Shown in pieces: positions 18,954 to 28,848 of a stretch of DNA of 64,000 nt. How positions within the stretch are numbered: position 1 is the stretch's first letter; every line of letters begins with the position of its first letter. The translations under genes and the position numbers were made by a program. Source of the stretch: Alphaproteobacteria bacterium HGW-Alphaproteobacteria-1 (GTDB lineage: Bacteria; Pseudomonadota; Alphaproteobacteria; Rhodobacterales; Rhodobacteraceae); the NCBI GenBank assembly GCA_002842985.1, contig PHEQ01000002.1, positions 159,965 through 223,964 on the forward strand, read 5' to 3'. The notes under the pieces were generated by a model. It made no database searches. It had not been told where the DNA came from and saw nothing but the letters and a program-made list of their open reading frames with translations.

Positions 18954-20171
18954 TCATGACACACCGTCTTGACCGACGGCGCGCGTCATCGCCCCGGCCA
19001 GCACCTCCAGCCCCGCCACAAGATCCGCCTCGGCGGTGTCCTCGGCGAAGGCGTGGCTGATCCCGTCGATGGACGGCACGAAGAGCATGGCCGTGGGCAA
19101 GATCCGCGCCACGTTGCTCGCGTCATGCAGCGCGCCCGACGGCATCCGCCGCCAGCGACCCGGCGCCACGGCCTCGGCGCTTTGGTCAAGCGCGGTGCAC
19201 AGCCGGGCATCCATGGTCACCGGCTCCAGCCCCAGAAGATCACCGAACGCCACGCGCAGGCCCATGTCCTGCGCCACCTCCTGCGCGGTGGTGCGGATGA
19301 TCGCCTCCATCCGGTGCAGCCGGTCGGCGTCCCCATCGCGCCACTGCATCGAGAAGGTGGCCCGCCCCGGCACGATGGAATGCGCGTCCGGATGCAGGCG
19401 CACATGGCCGATGGTCCAGACCGTCTGCGGCGTCACGACATTCCGCAAGCGGTCATCGAGCAGGGCGTTGAACAGCGCCAGCCCTTGAAACGCGTCGCGG
19501 CGACGGTGCATGGGCGTGGTGCCCGCGTGGTTCTGTTCGCCCTCCAGCGTGATGCGCATGTCGCGGATGCCGACGATATCGGTCACCACCCCCACCGCCT
19601 CGCCCGCCTCGTAAAGCCACGGGCCCTGCTCGATATGCATCTCGAAAAACCCGGTGAAGCGGGCGGGATCCACGAAATCCCCCGCCAGATGCGCCATGGC
19701 CGCGCGCGCCTCGGCAAAGCTTGTGCCGTCGCGGTCGGTCAGGCGGTCGGCCTCCGCAAGCGGCAGCGTGCCCGCCCAGATAGCACTTCCGGTGGTGACG
19801 CCGAAACGCCCCTCCTCGTCCTGAAAGGACACGACCGACACCGGCGGGCCACCCGACCCGTGGCTGGCGCGGGCGATCTCCAGCCCGGCAATGACGCCAA
19901 GCGCGCCGTCAAGCCAGCCGCCCTCGGGTTGGCTGTCGGAATGGCTGCCAATCAGAAACGAGCGCCCGTCCGCCAGCCCGAAAAGGTTGCCCACCGGATC
20001 GAATTGCGGGCTGAGACCGGCAGCGCGCATTTCGTCGGCCAGCCAGTCGCGCGCGGCGATATCGGCCGCGCTGAAGGCAGGGCGCACCACACCACGACCG
20101 ACCCCCGCCGCGCCAAAGCTACGCAGATGATGCAGATTATCTAGAAATCTCTGTGGGTTGACGGGGATCAT
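18954..20171 (-). CDS. Zn-dependent amidase, hydantoinase/carbamoylase family
   Basis: A 405-residue M20-fold metalloenzyme of the N-carbamoyl-L-amino acid hydrolase / allantoate amidohydrolase / beta-ureidopropionase family. Metal-ligand segments are visible: [19 protein letters not shown] (His77 and bridging Asp88) and FQDEEGRFG (the Glu pair), and later the dimer-lid sequence [12 protein letters not shown] and [13 protein letters not shown]. It releases ammonia and CO2 from a carbamoyl or ureido group; which substrate is used is uncertain since no hydantoinase or pyrimidine gene is adjacent. It lies upstream of the ferredoxin on the same strand with a promoter-like gap between them. Confidence 0.87.
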   Translation of the reverse strand: MIPVNPQRFLDNLHHLRSFGAAGVGRGVVRPAFSAADIAARDWLADEMRAAGLSPQFDPVGNLFGLADGRSFLIGSHSDSQPEGGWLDGALGVIAGLEIARASHGSGGPPVSVVSFQDEEGRFGVTTGSAIWAGTLPLAEADRLTDRDGTSFAEARAAMAHLAGDFVDPARFTGFFEMHIEQGPWLYEAGEAVGVVTDIVGIRDMRITLEGEQNHAGTTPMHRRRDAFQGLALFNALLDDRLRNVVTPQTVWTIGHVRLHPDAHSIVPGRATFSMQWRDGDADRLHRMEAIIRTTAQEVAQDMGLRVAFGDLLGLEPVTMDARLCTALDQSAEAVAPGRWRRMPSGALHDASNVARILPTAMLFVPSIDGISHAFAEDTAEADLVAGLEVLAGAMTRAVGQDGVS

Positions 20172-20237
20172 GCGGCGCTCCTTCTGTCGGCTCCGCGCCA
20201 GCCTAGCGGCGCGGCGCAGGGACGCAACCGCTTTCCC

Positions 20238-21248
20238 TCAGCCGCCCGAGACGCCCGCCTCGCCGAAACTCGCCATGCCGGAATGGCAGGCAAGCGCCGC
20301 TTGCACCACACCGATGGCCAGCACCGCGCCCGACCCCTCGCCCAGACGCAGCCCGAGCGACAGGAGCGGCGCCTTGCCCAGCCGGTCCAGAAGGCGCGCG
20401 TGACCCGGCTCGGCGCTGACATGGCCCGCCTCAGCGTGATCGAGCGCACCCTTGGCCTCGGCCTCGAGGCAGGCGGCGGCGGCGGTGCAGATAAAGCCGT
20501 CGAGCAGGACGGGGATGCGCAGCACACGCGCCCGCGCGATCGCCCCCGCCATGGCCGCGAGTTCGCGCCCGCCAAGCGCGCAGAGCACCGCGAGGCCACC
20601 CCGCTCTGGGTTGGCCGCGACCGCCTGCGCAACCACCGCCGCCTTCAGCCGCAATCCGGCGTCGTCCAGCCCCGTGCCGCGCCCGGTCCAGTCCTCGGCG
20701 CGCCCCCCGAAAAGCGCGAGCGCGATGGCCGCCGCGGGCGTGGTGTTGCCGATACCCATCTCGCCCGCGACAACGAGATCAGCCTCCGGGTCCACCGCCT
20801 CCCAGCCGGTTGCCAGCGCCGCCACGCAGTCGGCCCCAGACATGGCGGGGCCTGTGGTAATGTCGCCCGTCGGGCGCTCAAGGTCGAGCGCGTGCACGTC
20901 AAGCCGCGCCCCCACCACCCCCGCCAACTGGTTCACCGCCGCGCCCCCCGCTGCGAAATTCGCCACCATCTGCGCCGTCACCTCGGGCGGAAAGGCCGAA
21001 ACGCCCCGCGACACCACCCCGTGATTGCCCGCGAACACCGCCACTTGCGGGCGGGTGACGAGGGCACGCGCTTCGCCCCGCCAGCCGCAATACCAAGCGG
21101 CCACCTCTTCAAGCCGGCCAAGCGCGCCGGGCGGCTTGGTCAGCGTGGCGTCGCGCGCACGAGCGGCGCGGATCGCCGCGTCGTCTGGACCGGGCAGGTC
21201 GCGCAAGAGCGCGGCGAAATCGGCGAGCGTGGCGAAGGGGGCGGACAT
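20238..21248 (-). CDS. cobT: Nicotinate-nucleotide--dimethylbenzimidazole phosphoribosyltransferase
   Basis: CobT activates the lower cobalamin ligand by making alpha-ribazole phosphate from dimethylbenzimidazole and nicotinate mononucleotide. The 336-residue protein has the family [11 protein letters not shown] start, the [14 protein letters not shown] region near residue 75, [11 protein letters not shown] near residue 165 and DGFICTAAA near residue 250, with a C-terminal GEGSGA segment. The ATG at 21248 is chosen over an open frame reaching 21641. It is divergent from cobS with 73 bases between starts; the gap is too short for a cobalamin riboswitch. Confidence 0.95.
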   Translation of the reverse strand: MSAPFATLADFAALLRDLPGPDDAAIRAARARDATLTKPPGALGRLEEVAAWYCGWRGEARALVTRPQVAVFAGNHGVVSRGVSAFPPEVTAQMVANFAAGGAAVNQLAGVVGARLDVHALDLERPTGDITTGPAMSGADCVAALATGWEAVDPEADLVVAGEMGIGNTTPAAAIALALFGGRAEDWTGRGTGLDDAGLRLKAAVVAQAVAANPERGGLAVLCALGGRELAAMAGAIARARVLRIPVLLDGFICTAAAACLEAEAKGALDHAEAGHVSAEPGHARLLDRLGKAPLLSLGLRLGEGSGAVLAIGVVQAALACHSGMASFGEAGVSGG

Positions 21249-21321
21249 GGCGGCCTCGTTGCAAGTCTTGGTGGCCTTCTGTATCGCGGGGGGCACGCCG
21301 ACCCCAGAAGAAACCGCCACG

Positions 21322-22074
21322 ATGACCGACAAGGCCCTCTTCCGCCCCATCGACCTTGCGCTTGCGTTTGGCCTGCTCACGCGGCTGCCGGTGTCCGTAA
21401 GCGATGCCACGCGCGGCGCGCGCGCGGCCTGGGCCTGGCCGCTGGCTGGGGCGGTTCTGGGGAGCCTTGCCGCGCTTGTCTGCTGGGGAGCGCTGGCGCT
21501 TGGCCTGCCCGCACCGGTGGGCGGGCTGCTCGCCCTCGGCACGCTGGTGATGCTCAGCGGCGCGCTGCACGAGGACGGGCTGGCCGATACCGCCGATGGG
21601 CTTTGGGGCGGCTGGACCCGCGAGCGGCGGCTCGAGATCATGCGCGACAGCCGCGTGGGCAGCTACGGGGTGATCGCGCTGATATTGACGCTGGCCCTTC
21701 GCGGCGTGGCGATCTGGTTTCTCGTCGAGGCCGCTCCCGGCGCGGCGGCGGCGGCGCTCGTCACCTCGGCGATGCTCTCGCGTGCGGCGATGGCGGGGGC
21801 GATGGCCGCCCTGCCCCATGCCCGCGAGAGCGGGTTGGCACAGGCGCAGGGCCGCCCGCCCGTGGCAACGGTCGCGGTTGCCGTGGCGCTGGCGCTTGGC
21901 GCGGCCCTGCTCCTGTGCGGGATCTCCGGCCTTGTTGCGGCGGCGATGGCGGCGCTCATGGCGGGCATCATCGCCCGGCTGGCACTGGCCAGGATCGGCG
22001 GACAGACCGGCGACGTTCTGGGGGCGGTGCAACAGGGGGCGGAAATCGCGGCGCTTCTCACCCTTCTGGCGTGA
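21322..22074 (+). CDS. cobS: Adenosylcobinamide-GDP ribazoletransferase
   Basis: CobS joins adenosylcobinamide-GDP to alpha-ribazole (phosphate) in the inner membrane, the last step of the nucleotide-loop assembly. The 250-residue hydrophobic protein has FGLLTRLPV near the N-terminus and the acidic metal-binding signature [15 protein letters not shown] near residue 85, followed by [10 protein letters not shown]. It works with the product of the divergent cobT. No cobU or cobC is adjacent, so the remaining genes must be elsewhere. Confidence 0.94.
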   Translation: MTDKALFRPIDLALAFGLLTRLPVSVSDATRGARAAWAWPLAGAVLGSLAALVCWGALALGLPAPVGGLLALGTLVMLSGALHEDGLADTADGLWGGWTRERRLEIMRDSRVGSYGVIALILTLALRGVAIWFLVEAAPGAAAAALVTSAMLSRAAMAGAMAALPHARESGLAQAQGRPPVATVAVAVALALGAALLLCGISGLVAAAMAALMAGIIARLALARIGGQTGDVLGAVQQGAEIAALLTLLA

Positions 22075-22121
22075 CCGGCCCTCTGCCGGTTCGGGCACGA
22101 GTGTCGATGTGGCGGGTGGGC

Positions 22122-22183
22122 ATCCTTTGGCTTGACCGCAGGATCGCGTGGACGAGAGACCGTCAGATCGGGTCCGAGGGTGA
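22122..22183. repeat. Double-hairpin intergenic element, copy 2 (diverged)
   Basis: ATCCTTTGG/CCGCAGGAT with loop CTTGA (22122-22144) and a second, degenerate hairpin unit at 22158-22183 align with the copy at 32925 in order and spacing, with one indel in the linker. A further hairpin GGGTCCG-CTGC-CGGACCC follows at 22184-22201. It lies between the converging ends of cobS and livF and may serve as their terminator. Confidence 0.7.
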
Positions 22184-22207
22184 GGGTCCGCTGCCGGACC
22201 CGGTTCT

Positions 22208-22886
<679 letters not shown>

Positions 22887-22903
<17 letters not shown>

Positions 22904-23609
22904 CCGTCCCCCCCAGATAGGCCGCCTGCACCGCGCGGTTGGCGTGGATCTCTGCCGGTGTGCCCTCGGCAAGGATGTGCCCGGCGGCCATGACGGTGAC
23001 CCGATGGGCCAAAGCCATGACCACGGCCATGTTGTGCTCGATCAGAAGGATCGTGACCTCACCCGCCAGATCGCGCACAAGATCTTGGAATCCGGCGATT
23101 TCCCCGTCTGACAGACCTTGTGTCGGCTCGTCCAGGATCAAAAGGCGCGGGCGCTGCACAAGGCCCATGGCGATCTCCAGCAGGCGCTGATGGCCGTAGG
23201 CCAGATCCCCCGCAACCTGATCCGCGCGCCCCTCGAGACCCACCCGCGTCAGTGCCTGCGTGACCGCGCCCGCCAGCCCCGCCCCCCGCACCCGCCGACG
23301 CGCGGCCAGCGTCACGTTTTCGGACACGCTCAGCCCTGCGAAAATCGACGTGATCTGAAAAGTATAGGCCATCCCCAACCGCATCCGGCGATGCGCAGGC
23401 AGCCGGGTGATGTCGCGCCCGTCGAATGTCACACGACCGCTTGAGGGCACGATGCGGCCCGCGATCATGCCCACCAGCGTCGTCTTGCCCGCGCCGTTGG
23501 GACCGATGAGCGCACGCACCTCGCCCGGCGTCAGGTCGAAATCGACGCCATCGACCGCGCGCAGCCCGTCGAAATCGCGGGTGAGGCCGCGCACAGACAA
23601 AAGGCTCAT
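22887..23609 (-). CDS. livG: Branched-chain-type ABC transporter ATP-binding protein LivG
   Basis: The second ATPase of the importer, 240 residues. Walker A GPNGAGKTTLVGMI is near residue 36. The LivG-type segment MAYTFQITSIFAGLSVSENV, a modified signature AYGHQRLLEIAMGL, Walker B LLILDEPTQGL and the H-loop IEHNM are present, with the usual C-terminal AEGTPAEIHAN tail. Its start overlaps the livM stop (ATGA). It pairs with LivF on the cytoplasmic face of LivH-LivM. Confidence 0.93.
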
Positions 23610-24538
23610 GGCAGCCCCCGCCAGAGCCTGCGCCGCACCTCACCCATGATGCCCTGCGGCGCGAAAAGCGTCAGCGCCACCAGCGCCACCCCGGCAATCA
23701 GCATGTAGGCGGTTGTGAGACCGGAACTCAGGTCGATGAGATAGAACATGAAAAGCGTGCCGATGAACGGCCCGAGCACCGTGCCCGCCCCGCCCAGAAG
23801 CACCCAGAGAAGTGGCAGGATCGAATATTGCACGCTGGCGAAGGTCGCGCCCACATAACCGAAAAGCATCCCGTAAACCGCCCCCGCCGCGGCTGCCATC
23901 GTGCCCGAGGCGACCATGGCGGCAAAGCGGTGCGCCTGCGTGTCATAGCCGAGCATCCGCACCCGTTCCTCGTTCTCGCGGATCGCCACCAGCACCCGAC
24001 CAAACGGCGCGCGCACCAGCGCGAGGCTCAGAAGCAGGCAGACGGAGAAAAGCGCGAGTGCGGCGAGGTAGCGGGGGCCGGGGGCGCTCAGGTCGAGGCC
24101 AAGAAGGGTGCGGCCCGCCTGCACCAGCACGAACCCCTCGTCGCCCCGTGTCCATTCGCCGAAATGCAATATGGTGAGGAACCCCGCCTGCGCGAACATC
24201 AGCGTGACGATCATGAAGGCAACCCCCGAGGTGCGCAGCGCCAGCGCCGCGACCAGGCCCGAGACCACGGCCCCCGAGGCGATGCCGAGAAGCAGGCCCG
24301 CCCCCGCGCCAAGCCCCAGATGCTGCACCCCGAGCCCCATCCCATACATGCCCGCCGCGAAAAAGAGCGCGTGGCCAAGGCTCAGAAGGCCAGTATAACC
24401 AAAGAGCAGGTTGTAGGCCAAAGCGTAGCTTGCCAGCACCATCACCCGCGCGAGATTGCCGTGGTGATAGGCGGGCAGCAGGAAATGCGCCGCGAGAAGC
24501 AGGGCCAGAAGGCCGAGATGCAGCGCCAGCACCTTCAC
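23606..24538 (-). CDS. livM: Branched-chain-type ABC transporter permease LivM
   Basis: A 310-residue inner-membrane permease with about 8-9 hydrophobic helices and the LivM signature GYTGLLSLGHALFFAAGMY near residue 50 plus the coupling-loop segment ALVRAPFGRVLVAIRENEER near residue 175. The start is the GTG at 24538, which overlaps the livH stop by four bases (GTGA). An in-frame open region extends to 25048, but it lies inside livH and has no LivM homology. It forms the transmembrane channel with LivH. Confidence 0.92.
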   Translation of the reverse strand: MKVLALHLGLLALLLAAHFLLPAYHHGNLARVMVLASYALAYNLLFGYTGLLSLGHALFFAAGMYGMGLGVQHLGLGAGAGLLLGIASGAVVSGLVAALALRTSGVAFMIVTLMFAQAGFLTILHFGEWTRGDEGFVLVQAGRTLLGLDLSAPGPRYLAALALFSVCLLLSLALVRAPFGRVLVAIRENEERVRMLGYDTQAHRFAAMVASGTMAAAAGAVYGMLFGYVGATFASVQYSILPLLWVLLGGAGTVLGPFIGTLFMFYLIDLSSGLTTAYMLIAGVALVALTLFAPQGIMGEVRRRLWRGLP

Positions 24539-25455
24539 CGGCCGCGCGCCCCGAACAGGCCCTGCGGGCGAAACACCAGCACCAGCGCGACCAGTAGCGT
24601 GGCGAGGATCTTGGCCAGCGTCGGCGAGAAGAACACCGAGATGATCCCGTCCGACAGCCCGATCAGCACCGCCGCCACCAGTGTGCCGGGCAGGCTGCCA
24701 AGCCCGCCGATGATCACCACGATGAACGACAAGAGCAGTGGATCGGCCCCCATCAGGTAATGCGCCTGTTGGATGGGCACGATGAGCACGGCGGCAAGCG
24801 CCGCCAGCGCCGCGCCAAGGCCGAAGGTCAGCGCATAGACCCGCTCGACCGGCACGCCGAAGGCGGTGGCCATCTCGCGGTCGGCCTGCGTGGCACGCAT
24901 CACCAGCCCCGCACGGGTGCGCGCCAGAAACAGCCACAGCGCGCAAAGCACCGCCGCCGCCGCGCCGATCACCGCCAGCTTGTAGGTGGTTGTCCCCAGG
25001 CCCCAGGGCCAGATCAGCGCCCAGCCGTCCGCGCCCCTTTCCAGCCACGGCAGCGCGATGCGGGTGTTGAACGGGGCCACGACCGGGCGTGCGTCCGGGC
25101 CATAGGTCATGAGCGTGAGTTGTTGCAGGATATAAAGCAGGCCGATGGTGGCGACGATGGTGCGCTCGGGATCATAGGACAGGCGCTTGAGGATGGTCAC
25201 ATCCGCCACCACCGCCAGCGCGCCCACCAGCAGCGGCGCGATCACAAGCGCCAGCGCAAAGCCCCACGGCCCCGCCACCGCCTGCGTCACCCACCAGGCC
25301 AGCACCGCGCCCAGCATGAAAAACTCGCCATGGGCGATGTTCACCACCCGCATCACGCCAAAGACAAGGCTCAGCCCCGCCGCCGTCAGCGCCAGCACCG
25401 CGGCCGTCACAGCCCCTTCCAGCGTGGCGAGCATGAGGTGGGGGCCGAACTCCAT
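24535..25455 (-). CDS. livH: Branched-chain-type ABC transporter permease LivH
   Basis: The partner permease, 306 residues with about 8 hydrophobic helices. It has the LivH signature GLSLVFGVMRVVNIAHGEFF near residue 27, the coupling helix VMRATQADREMATAFGVPV near residue 180, and the GGLGSLPGTLVAA segment near residue 245. It starts 16 bases after the lipoprotein gene and overlaps livM by four bases. With LivK it imports branched-chain amino acids, amides or urea; sequence does not settle which. Confidence 0.93.
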   Translation of the reverse strand: MEFGPHLMLATLEGAVTAAVLALTAAGLSLVFGVMRVVNIAHGEFFMLGAVLAWWVTQAVAGPWGFALALVIAPLLVGALAVVADVTILKRLSYDPERTIVATIGLLYILQQLTLMTYGPDARPVVAPFNTRIALPWLERGADGWALIWPWGLGTTTYKLAVIGAAAAVLCALWLFLARTRAGLVMRATQADREMATAFGVPVERVYALTFGLGAALAALAAVLIVPIQQAHYLMGADPLLLSFIVVIIGGLGSLPGTLVAAVLIGLSDGIISVFFSPTLAKILATLLVALVLVFRPQGLFGARGR

Positions 25456-25471
25456 CAGCGCCGCGCCCCGC

Positions 25472-26107
25472 TCATTCGGGCACGAACTCCACCCCGCCCA
25501 TGAGCAGGCGCTGATCAGCGGTCAGCGTCACGATCTGGCCATGGGCGCGCTCCAGCTTGCGCGCGACGACCTCGTTGCGCGCTTCCCAGTGATAGGCCGT
25601 GTCCTCTTGCACAGGCGCCCAGGTGAGCCGACCACCCTTGCGCCAGGGATCGAGCACGACACCCTCCTCATAGGGCGCGCCCTTAGCGCTGATGATGGCG
25701 GTGGAATGCTCCAGCCGAAAGGAATTGTCGGCATTGGCCACGGCGCGATGCAGATCGAGCGTCTGGAACTCTTCCTGCTTGAGGCGATGCTCCATGTCGC
25801 GCGCCCAATGCCAGCACAGGCCGCGCGGTTTCAGCCCCATGTTGACCTTGGTGTTGTGGATAAGCGGCGGATCGGTGATCTGGTATTGCTGGGCAAGCGC
25901 GTGCGTGTGCGCATAAGAGACGCGCGCGGCGCGCGTTGCCTCCTCTCGGTCCACGCCGGGCCCGAGTGCTGCGATGGCAGCGGCAAGGCGCGTCACCTCC
26001 TCCGCCTCGGCGGGGGGCGGCGGACGCCCGCAGCCGACCAACGCCAGAAGCGCCAGCCCCTGCACCATCTGCCTGCGCGTCGCGGTCATGGTCAGCGTCA
26101 AGGGCAC
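25472..26107 (-). CDS. Lipoprotein with putative Cys-His-Asp triad, inside the liv operon
   Basis: A roughly 211-residue predicted lipoprotein that I cannot assign to a named family. A twin-arginine-like start (TRRQM) leads into a hydrophobic stretch and a lipobox LVGC (Cys26 in the longest form). The mature part has GLCWHWARDMEHRL (Cys98), RLEHSTAII (His134) and VVLDPWRKGG (Asp153), an order and spacing typical of transglutaminase-like Cys-His-Asp enzymes. It lies 5 bases after livK and 16 before livH, so it is part of the operon. The start is uncertain: GTG at 26107, TTG at 26101 (best spacing from GAGGAG) or ATG at 26089. Confidence 0.7.
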   Translation of the reverse strand: MPLTLTMTATRRQMVQGLALLALVGCGRPPPPAEAEEVTRLAAAIAALGPGVDREEATRAARVSYAHTHALAQQYQITDPPLIHNTKVNMGLKPRGLCWHWARDMEHRLKQEEFQTLDLHRAVANADNSFRLEHSTAIISAKGAPYEEGVVLDPWRKGGRLTWAPVQEDTAYHWEARNEVVARKLERAHGQIVTLTADQRLLMGGVEFVPE

Positions 26108-26112
26108 TCTCC

Positions 26113-27402
26113 TCAGAACGGCTGTTGGGTGTAATCCACCTGATCGGGATAGACCGTATCCTCGATCGAGGTGCGATGCACGCGCACCAGCCGCCCACCC
26201 TCGACCCGGCTGATGTTCTGGTGGCCGAACACCTGATGGGTGCGCCCGTTAAAGCGCTTGGTCCCTTGCGGATGGGCAGCACTTTCGGGGATGTCCTCCA
26301 TCGCCTCGACCGCCTCGATAAGCGCGGCGCGGTCCTGCGGCCCGGTATAGCCCGCTACCTCCATCCCTGCCTTGATGATGTGAAGCGTCTCCCAGCAGCC
26401 GAACATGTGGCCGTAGGTGGACACATCACGCGGATCGGCCAGCGAAGCACCACGGTCATTGACGCCGATGGCCGCACGATAGGCGGTCTCGTGCGCGCTC
26501 TGGTCGGGCTGCGCGTGACGGCACATGCCCTCCCAGAAATGGCTGCCTTCGAGGAACTCAAGGCCGGGGCTGTCGATGGCCACCGCCTCGAGACTGTCGA
26601 TAAAGCCGAAAAGCTGTGGCCCCTGCCCGCCGAAGAACTCTCCCAACTCCTTGACGAAGGTCAGCACGGCAGGCCCGACCATGACGTGATAGAGCACTTC
26701 TGTATCGCGCGGGATGCGCGGGAAATACTTGGTAAAGGAGGTCTCGGTTGGCGGAATCGCGATCTTCTCCAGCACGGTGCCGCCCTGCGCCTCGATGGCG
26801 GGCACGAGATTGTCGCGGTGATCGTAGCCGAAGCCATAATCGGGAAAGATCATCGTGACCTTCTTGCCCAGCGTCCGGGTGATGAACGGGGCCATGGAGA
26901 TGACCTGGCTCTTCACATCCGTGATACCGGGCTGAAGCGTGTAGCGGTTGAGCATCCCCGATGACACATGCGTGCCCTCCGAGACCACGAAATACGGCAG
27001 TTTCAACTCACCCGCGCGGGGCGCGGAGCCGATCACCACATGGCTGAAAAGCGGGCCGAAGGCCACGTCGACGCCATGCTGATTGGCGAATTTCTCGATC
27101 ACCTCCGCGCCGCGCTTGGGGTCGGTGCCGTCATCCTCGGCCACGATCTCGACGGGGCGGCCATTGATGCCGCCGCCTGCGTTGATGAGTGCTGTCGCCG
27201 CCTCGACCGTGCGGCCATACCAGCGCCCATAGGCCGCGCCGATGCCGGTGCGATGCACCTGAAAGCCGAGCCGAATCGGCGCCGCGCTCTGGGCGTCGGC
27301 ATAGCGCGCCCACATGGGCAGGCTTGCCGCAGCGGCACCGGCGGCCAGCGTTCCAAGCGCGCCACGACGCGAGAGGGCGGTGGGATCGGTCTTGAGGGTC
27401 AT
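26113..27402 (-). CDS. livK: Branched-chain-type ABC transporter substrate-binding protein LivK
   Basis: The periplasmic binding protein of the operon, 429 residues. The first about 38 residues form a Tat-type signal (SRRGALGTLAAGAAAASLP), then the type I periplasmic-binding fold with IRLGFQVHRTGIGAAYGRW and GGGINGRPVEIVAEDDGTD. Members of this branch bind branched-chain amino acids, short amides, urea or aromatic acids; the sequence does not settle it. The ATG at 27402 follows GGAG; the open frame continues to 27459 without homology. First gene of livK-lipoprotein-livHMGF. Confidence 0.88.
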   Translation of the reverse strand: MTLKTDPTALSRRGALGTLAAGAAAASLPMWARYADAQSAAPIRLGFQVHRTGIGAAYGRWYGRTVEAATALINAGGGINGRPVEIVAEDDGTDPKRGAEVIEKFANQHGVDVAFGPLFSHVVIGSAPRAGELKLPYFVVSEGTHVSSGMLNRYTLQPGITDVKSQVISMAPFITRTLGKKVTMIFPDYGFGYDHRDNLVPAIEAQGGTVLEKIAIPPTETSFTKYFPRIPRDTEVLYHVMVGPAVLTFVKELGEFFGGQGPQLFGFIDSLEAVAIDSPGLEFLEGSHFWEGMCRHAQPDQSAHETAYRAAIGVNDRGASLADPRDVSTYGHMFGCWETLHIIKAGMEVAGYTGPQDRAALIEAVEAMEDIPESAAHPQGTKRFNGRTHQVFGHQNISRVEGGRLVRVHRTSIEDTVYPDQVDYTQQPF

Positions 27403-27498
27403 GGGCGGGTCTCCGCTTGGGTCAGGTCCGGGGGCAGCCCGTCTGCCGCCCGTGCGCAAATTGCGCAGACGGACACCCCTTGTCCAGCCTCTTCGCCC

Positions 27499-28848
27499 TC
27501 AGACCCCGCGTGGCGTGGCCAGAAGCCACAGGCCAAAGACGGTATAGGCGACCATGAAAAGCGCAAGCGGCGCTTGACCAAGGGCGGCGCGGCGCACCGT
27601 ATGCCCCTGTTCGAGGGCCGCGGCATGGGCCAGCATCAGCGCGATGACATGGCCCGCCACGACCGCACCCGCCTGCGTCAGCCAGATGAGGCGCACCGGG
27701 CCGGGATGGCTAAGGAACCCGGCGCTGACATGGATATGGCCCAGATGAAGCGCGTCACTGAGCCCCGCAAGCACGTATTGGCCGTCAAGCAGAAGCGACG
27801 GCAGGTAATGCGCGATGTGATAGGCCAGCGCAATCGGCAGAAGTGTGGGCGCGTAAAGGCGGACGAGGTGGGGTGTGGTCGTGGTATCACGTGCGAGACG
27901 CGCACCGAGGGCAAGCGCGGCGGCAAGGATGGCGACAAGCGTGGCATTGGTGACGAGCAATCCCGCCACATTCACCGCCACCACCGCCGAGCGTCCGGGA
28001 AATTCCAGCGGGTTGGTGCCGATGAGGGCCAGCCACCAGAAGGTCTCGTTAAGTCCGTCGAAGCTGCCCGAGCCGAGCAGAAGCAGCATCAGCACCGCGA
28101 GCGCAAGCGAGGGGCGCGGACCGCGCAGCACCTGCCAGCCGGGCACGCCCAACGCCCGCCGCCTGCCCCGCCGCCCGAACACCCCCATTCTGGCATAGGC
28201 GCGCAGAAAGACGCCCAGCACCTCGCCCCGCACCAGCCAGCGCGGTCCGAAGAGCACCAGCGCGGCAAGCGTCACGATGGCATGGCCTGCCACCACCACC
28301 GCGAGACGCGCCGGATCGGCCGGGGCGGGATCGGCGAGCAGGAAACCCGCGAAGGCAAGAAAGCCCAGAACGGCGGGCCAATGCCCCCAGCCGCGCGGAT
28401 AGCGCAAAGGTGGCCTTCGGCGAGGACCGAGACGGGCCAGTGCGCGCCACGGATCGAGGCGCGACCAGATATCCCCCAAAAGTCCCTGAACAGAGACGAA
28501 ACCCATCCAGAACACCACCCAGACAGCCAGCGAGAGCGGATTGCCCAACGGATCGCGCGAGCCGCTCCAGCCCTGCCAGACGAGCCAGAGAAGCAGCGCC
28601 GCGACGGCAACACCGGGCCAGACCGCGGGGCGCGCGCGCCACCAGAGCGCGACGGGACGGAACGGCGCCAGCGCCACGCGCCCCGGCAAAAGCGCCAGCA
28701 TCAGAACGGTGAGCGCCACCACCAGACCGCCCGAGAGGATATAAAGCTTGGTGGGCAGCAGCAGGACAAACCCCTGTTCGGTCGCGTGCGCCTGCGCCTG
28801 CCCCGCAAGTGCCAGCCAAAGCGCCGCAGCGCCCCCCGCCCGCCTCAT
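27499..28848 (-). CDS. Polytopic membrane protein of unknown function
   Basis: A 449-residue inner-membrane protein with an apparent signal sequence (residues 1-21, ending AQA), then HATEQGFVLLLPT and about 10-11 hydrophobic helices. Cytoplasmic loops are arginine-rich (ARLGPRRRPPLRYPRG, FGRRGRRRALG). Several His residues in late helices (AYHIAHYLP, HLGHIHVSAG) could bind metal or haem, but this is speculation. I recognise no characterised family. Its ATG overlaps the stop of the DgoK-like gene by four bases, so it is the last gene of a coupled three-gene operon. Confidence 0.8.
   Translation of the reverse strand: MRRAGGAAALWLALAGQAQAHATEQGFVLLLPTKLYILSGGLVVALTVLMLALLPGRVALAPFRPVALWWRARPAVWPGVAVAALLLWLVWQGWSGSRDPLGNPLSLAVWVVFWMGFVSVQGLLGDIWSRLDPWRALARLGPRRRPPLRYPRGWGHWPAVLGFLAFAGFLLADPAPADPARLAVVVAGHAIVTLAALVLFGPRWLVRGEVLGVFLRAYARMGVFGRRGRRRALGVPGWQVLRGPRPSLALAVLMLLLLGSGSFDGLNETFWWLALIGTNPLEFPGRSAVVAVNVAGLLVTNATLVAILAAALALGARLARDTTTTPHLVRLYAPTLLPIALAYHIAHYLPSLLLDGQYVLAGLSDALHLGHIHVSAGFLSHPGPVRLIWLTQAGAVVAGHVIALMLAHAAALEQGHTVRRAALGQAPLALFMVAYTVFGLWLLATPRGV

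Noticed and set aside
21249..21321. Cobalamin riboswitch between cobT and cobS
   Set aside because: The gap is 73 bases, too short for a B12 riboswitch of about 200 bases, and no B12-box-like sequence is visible.
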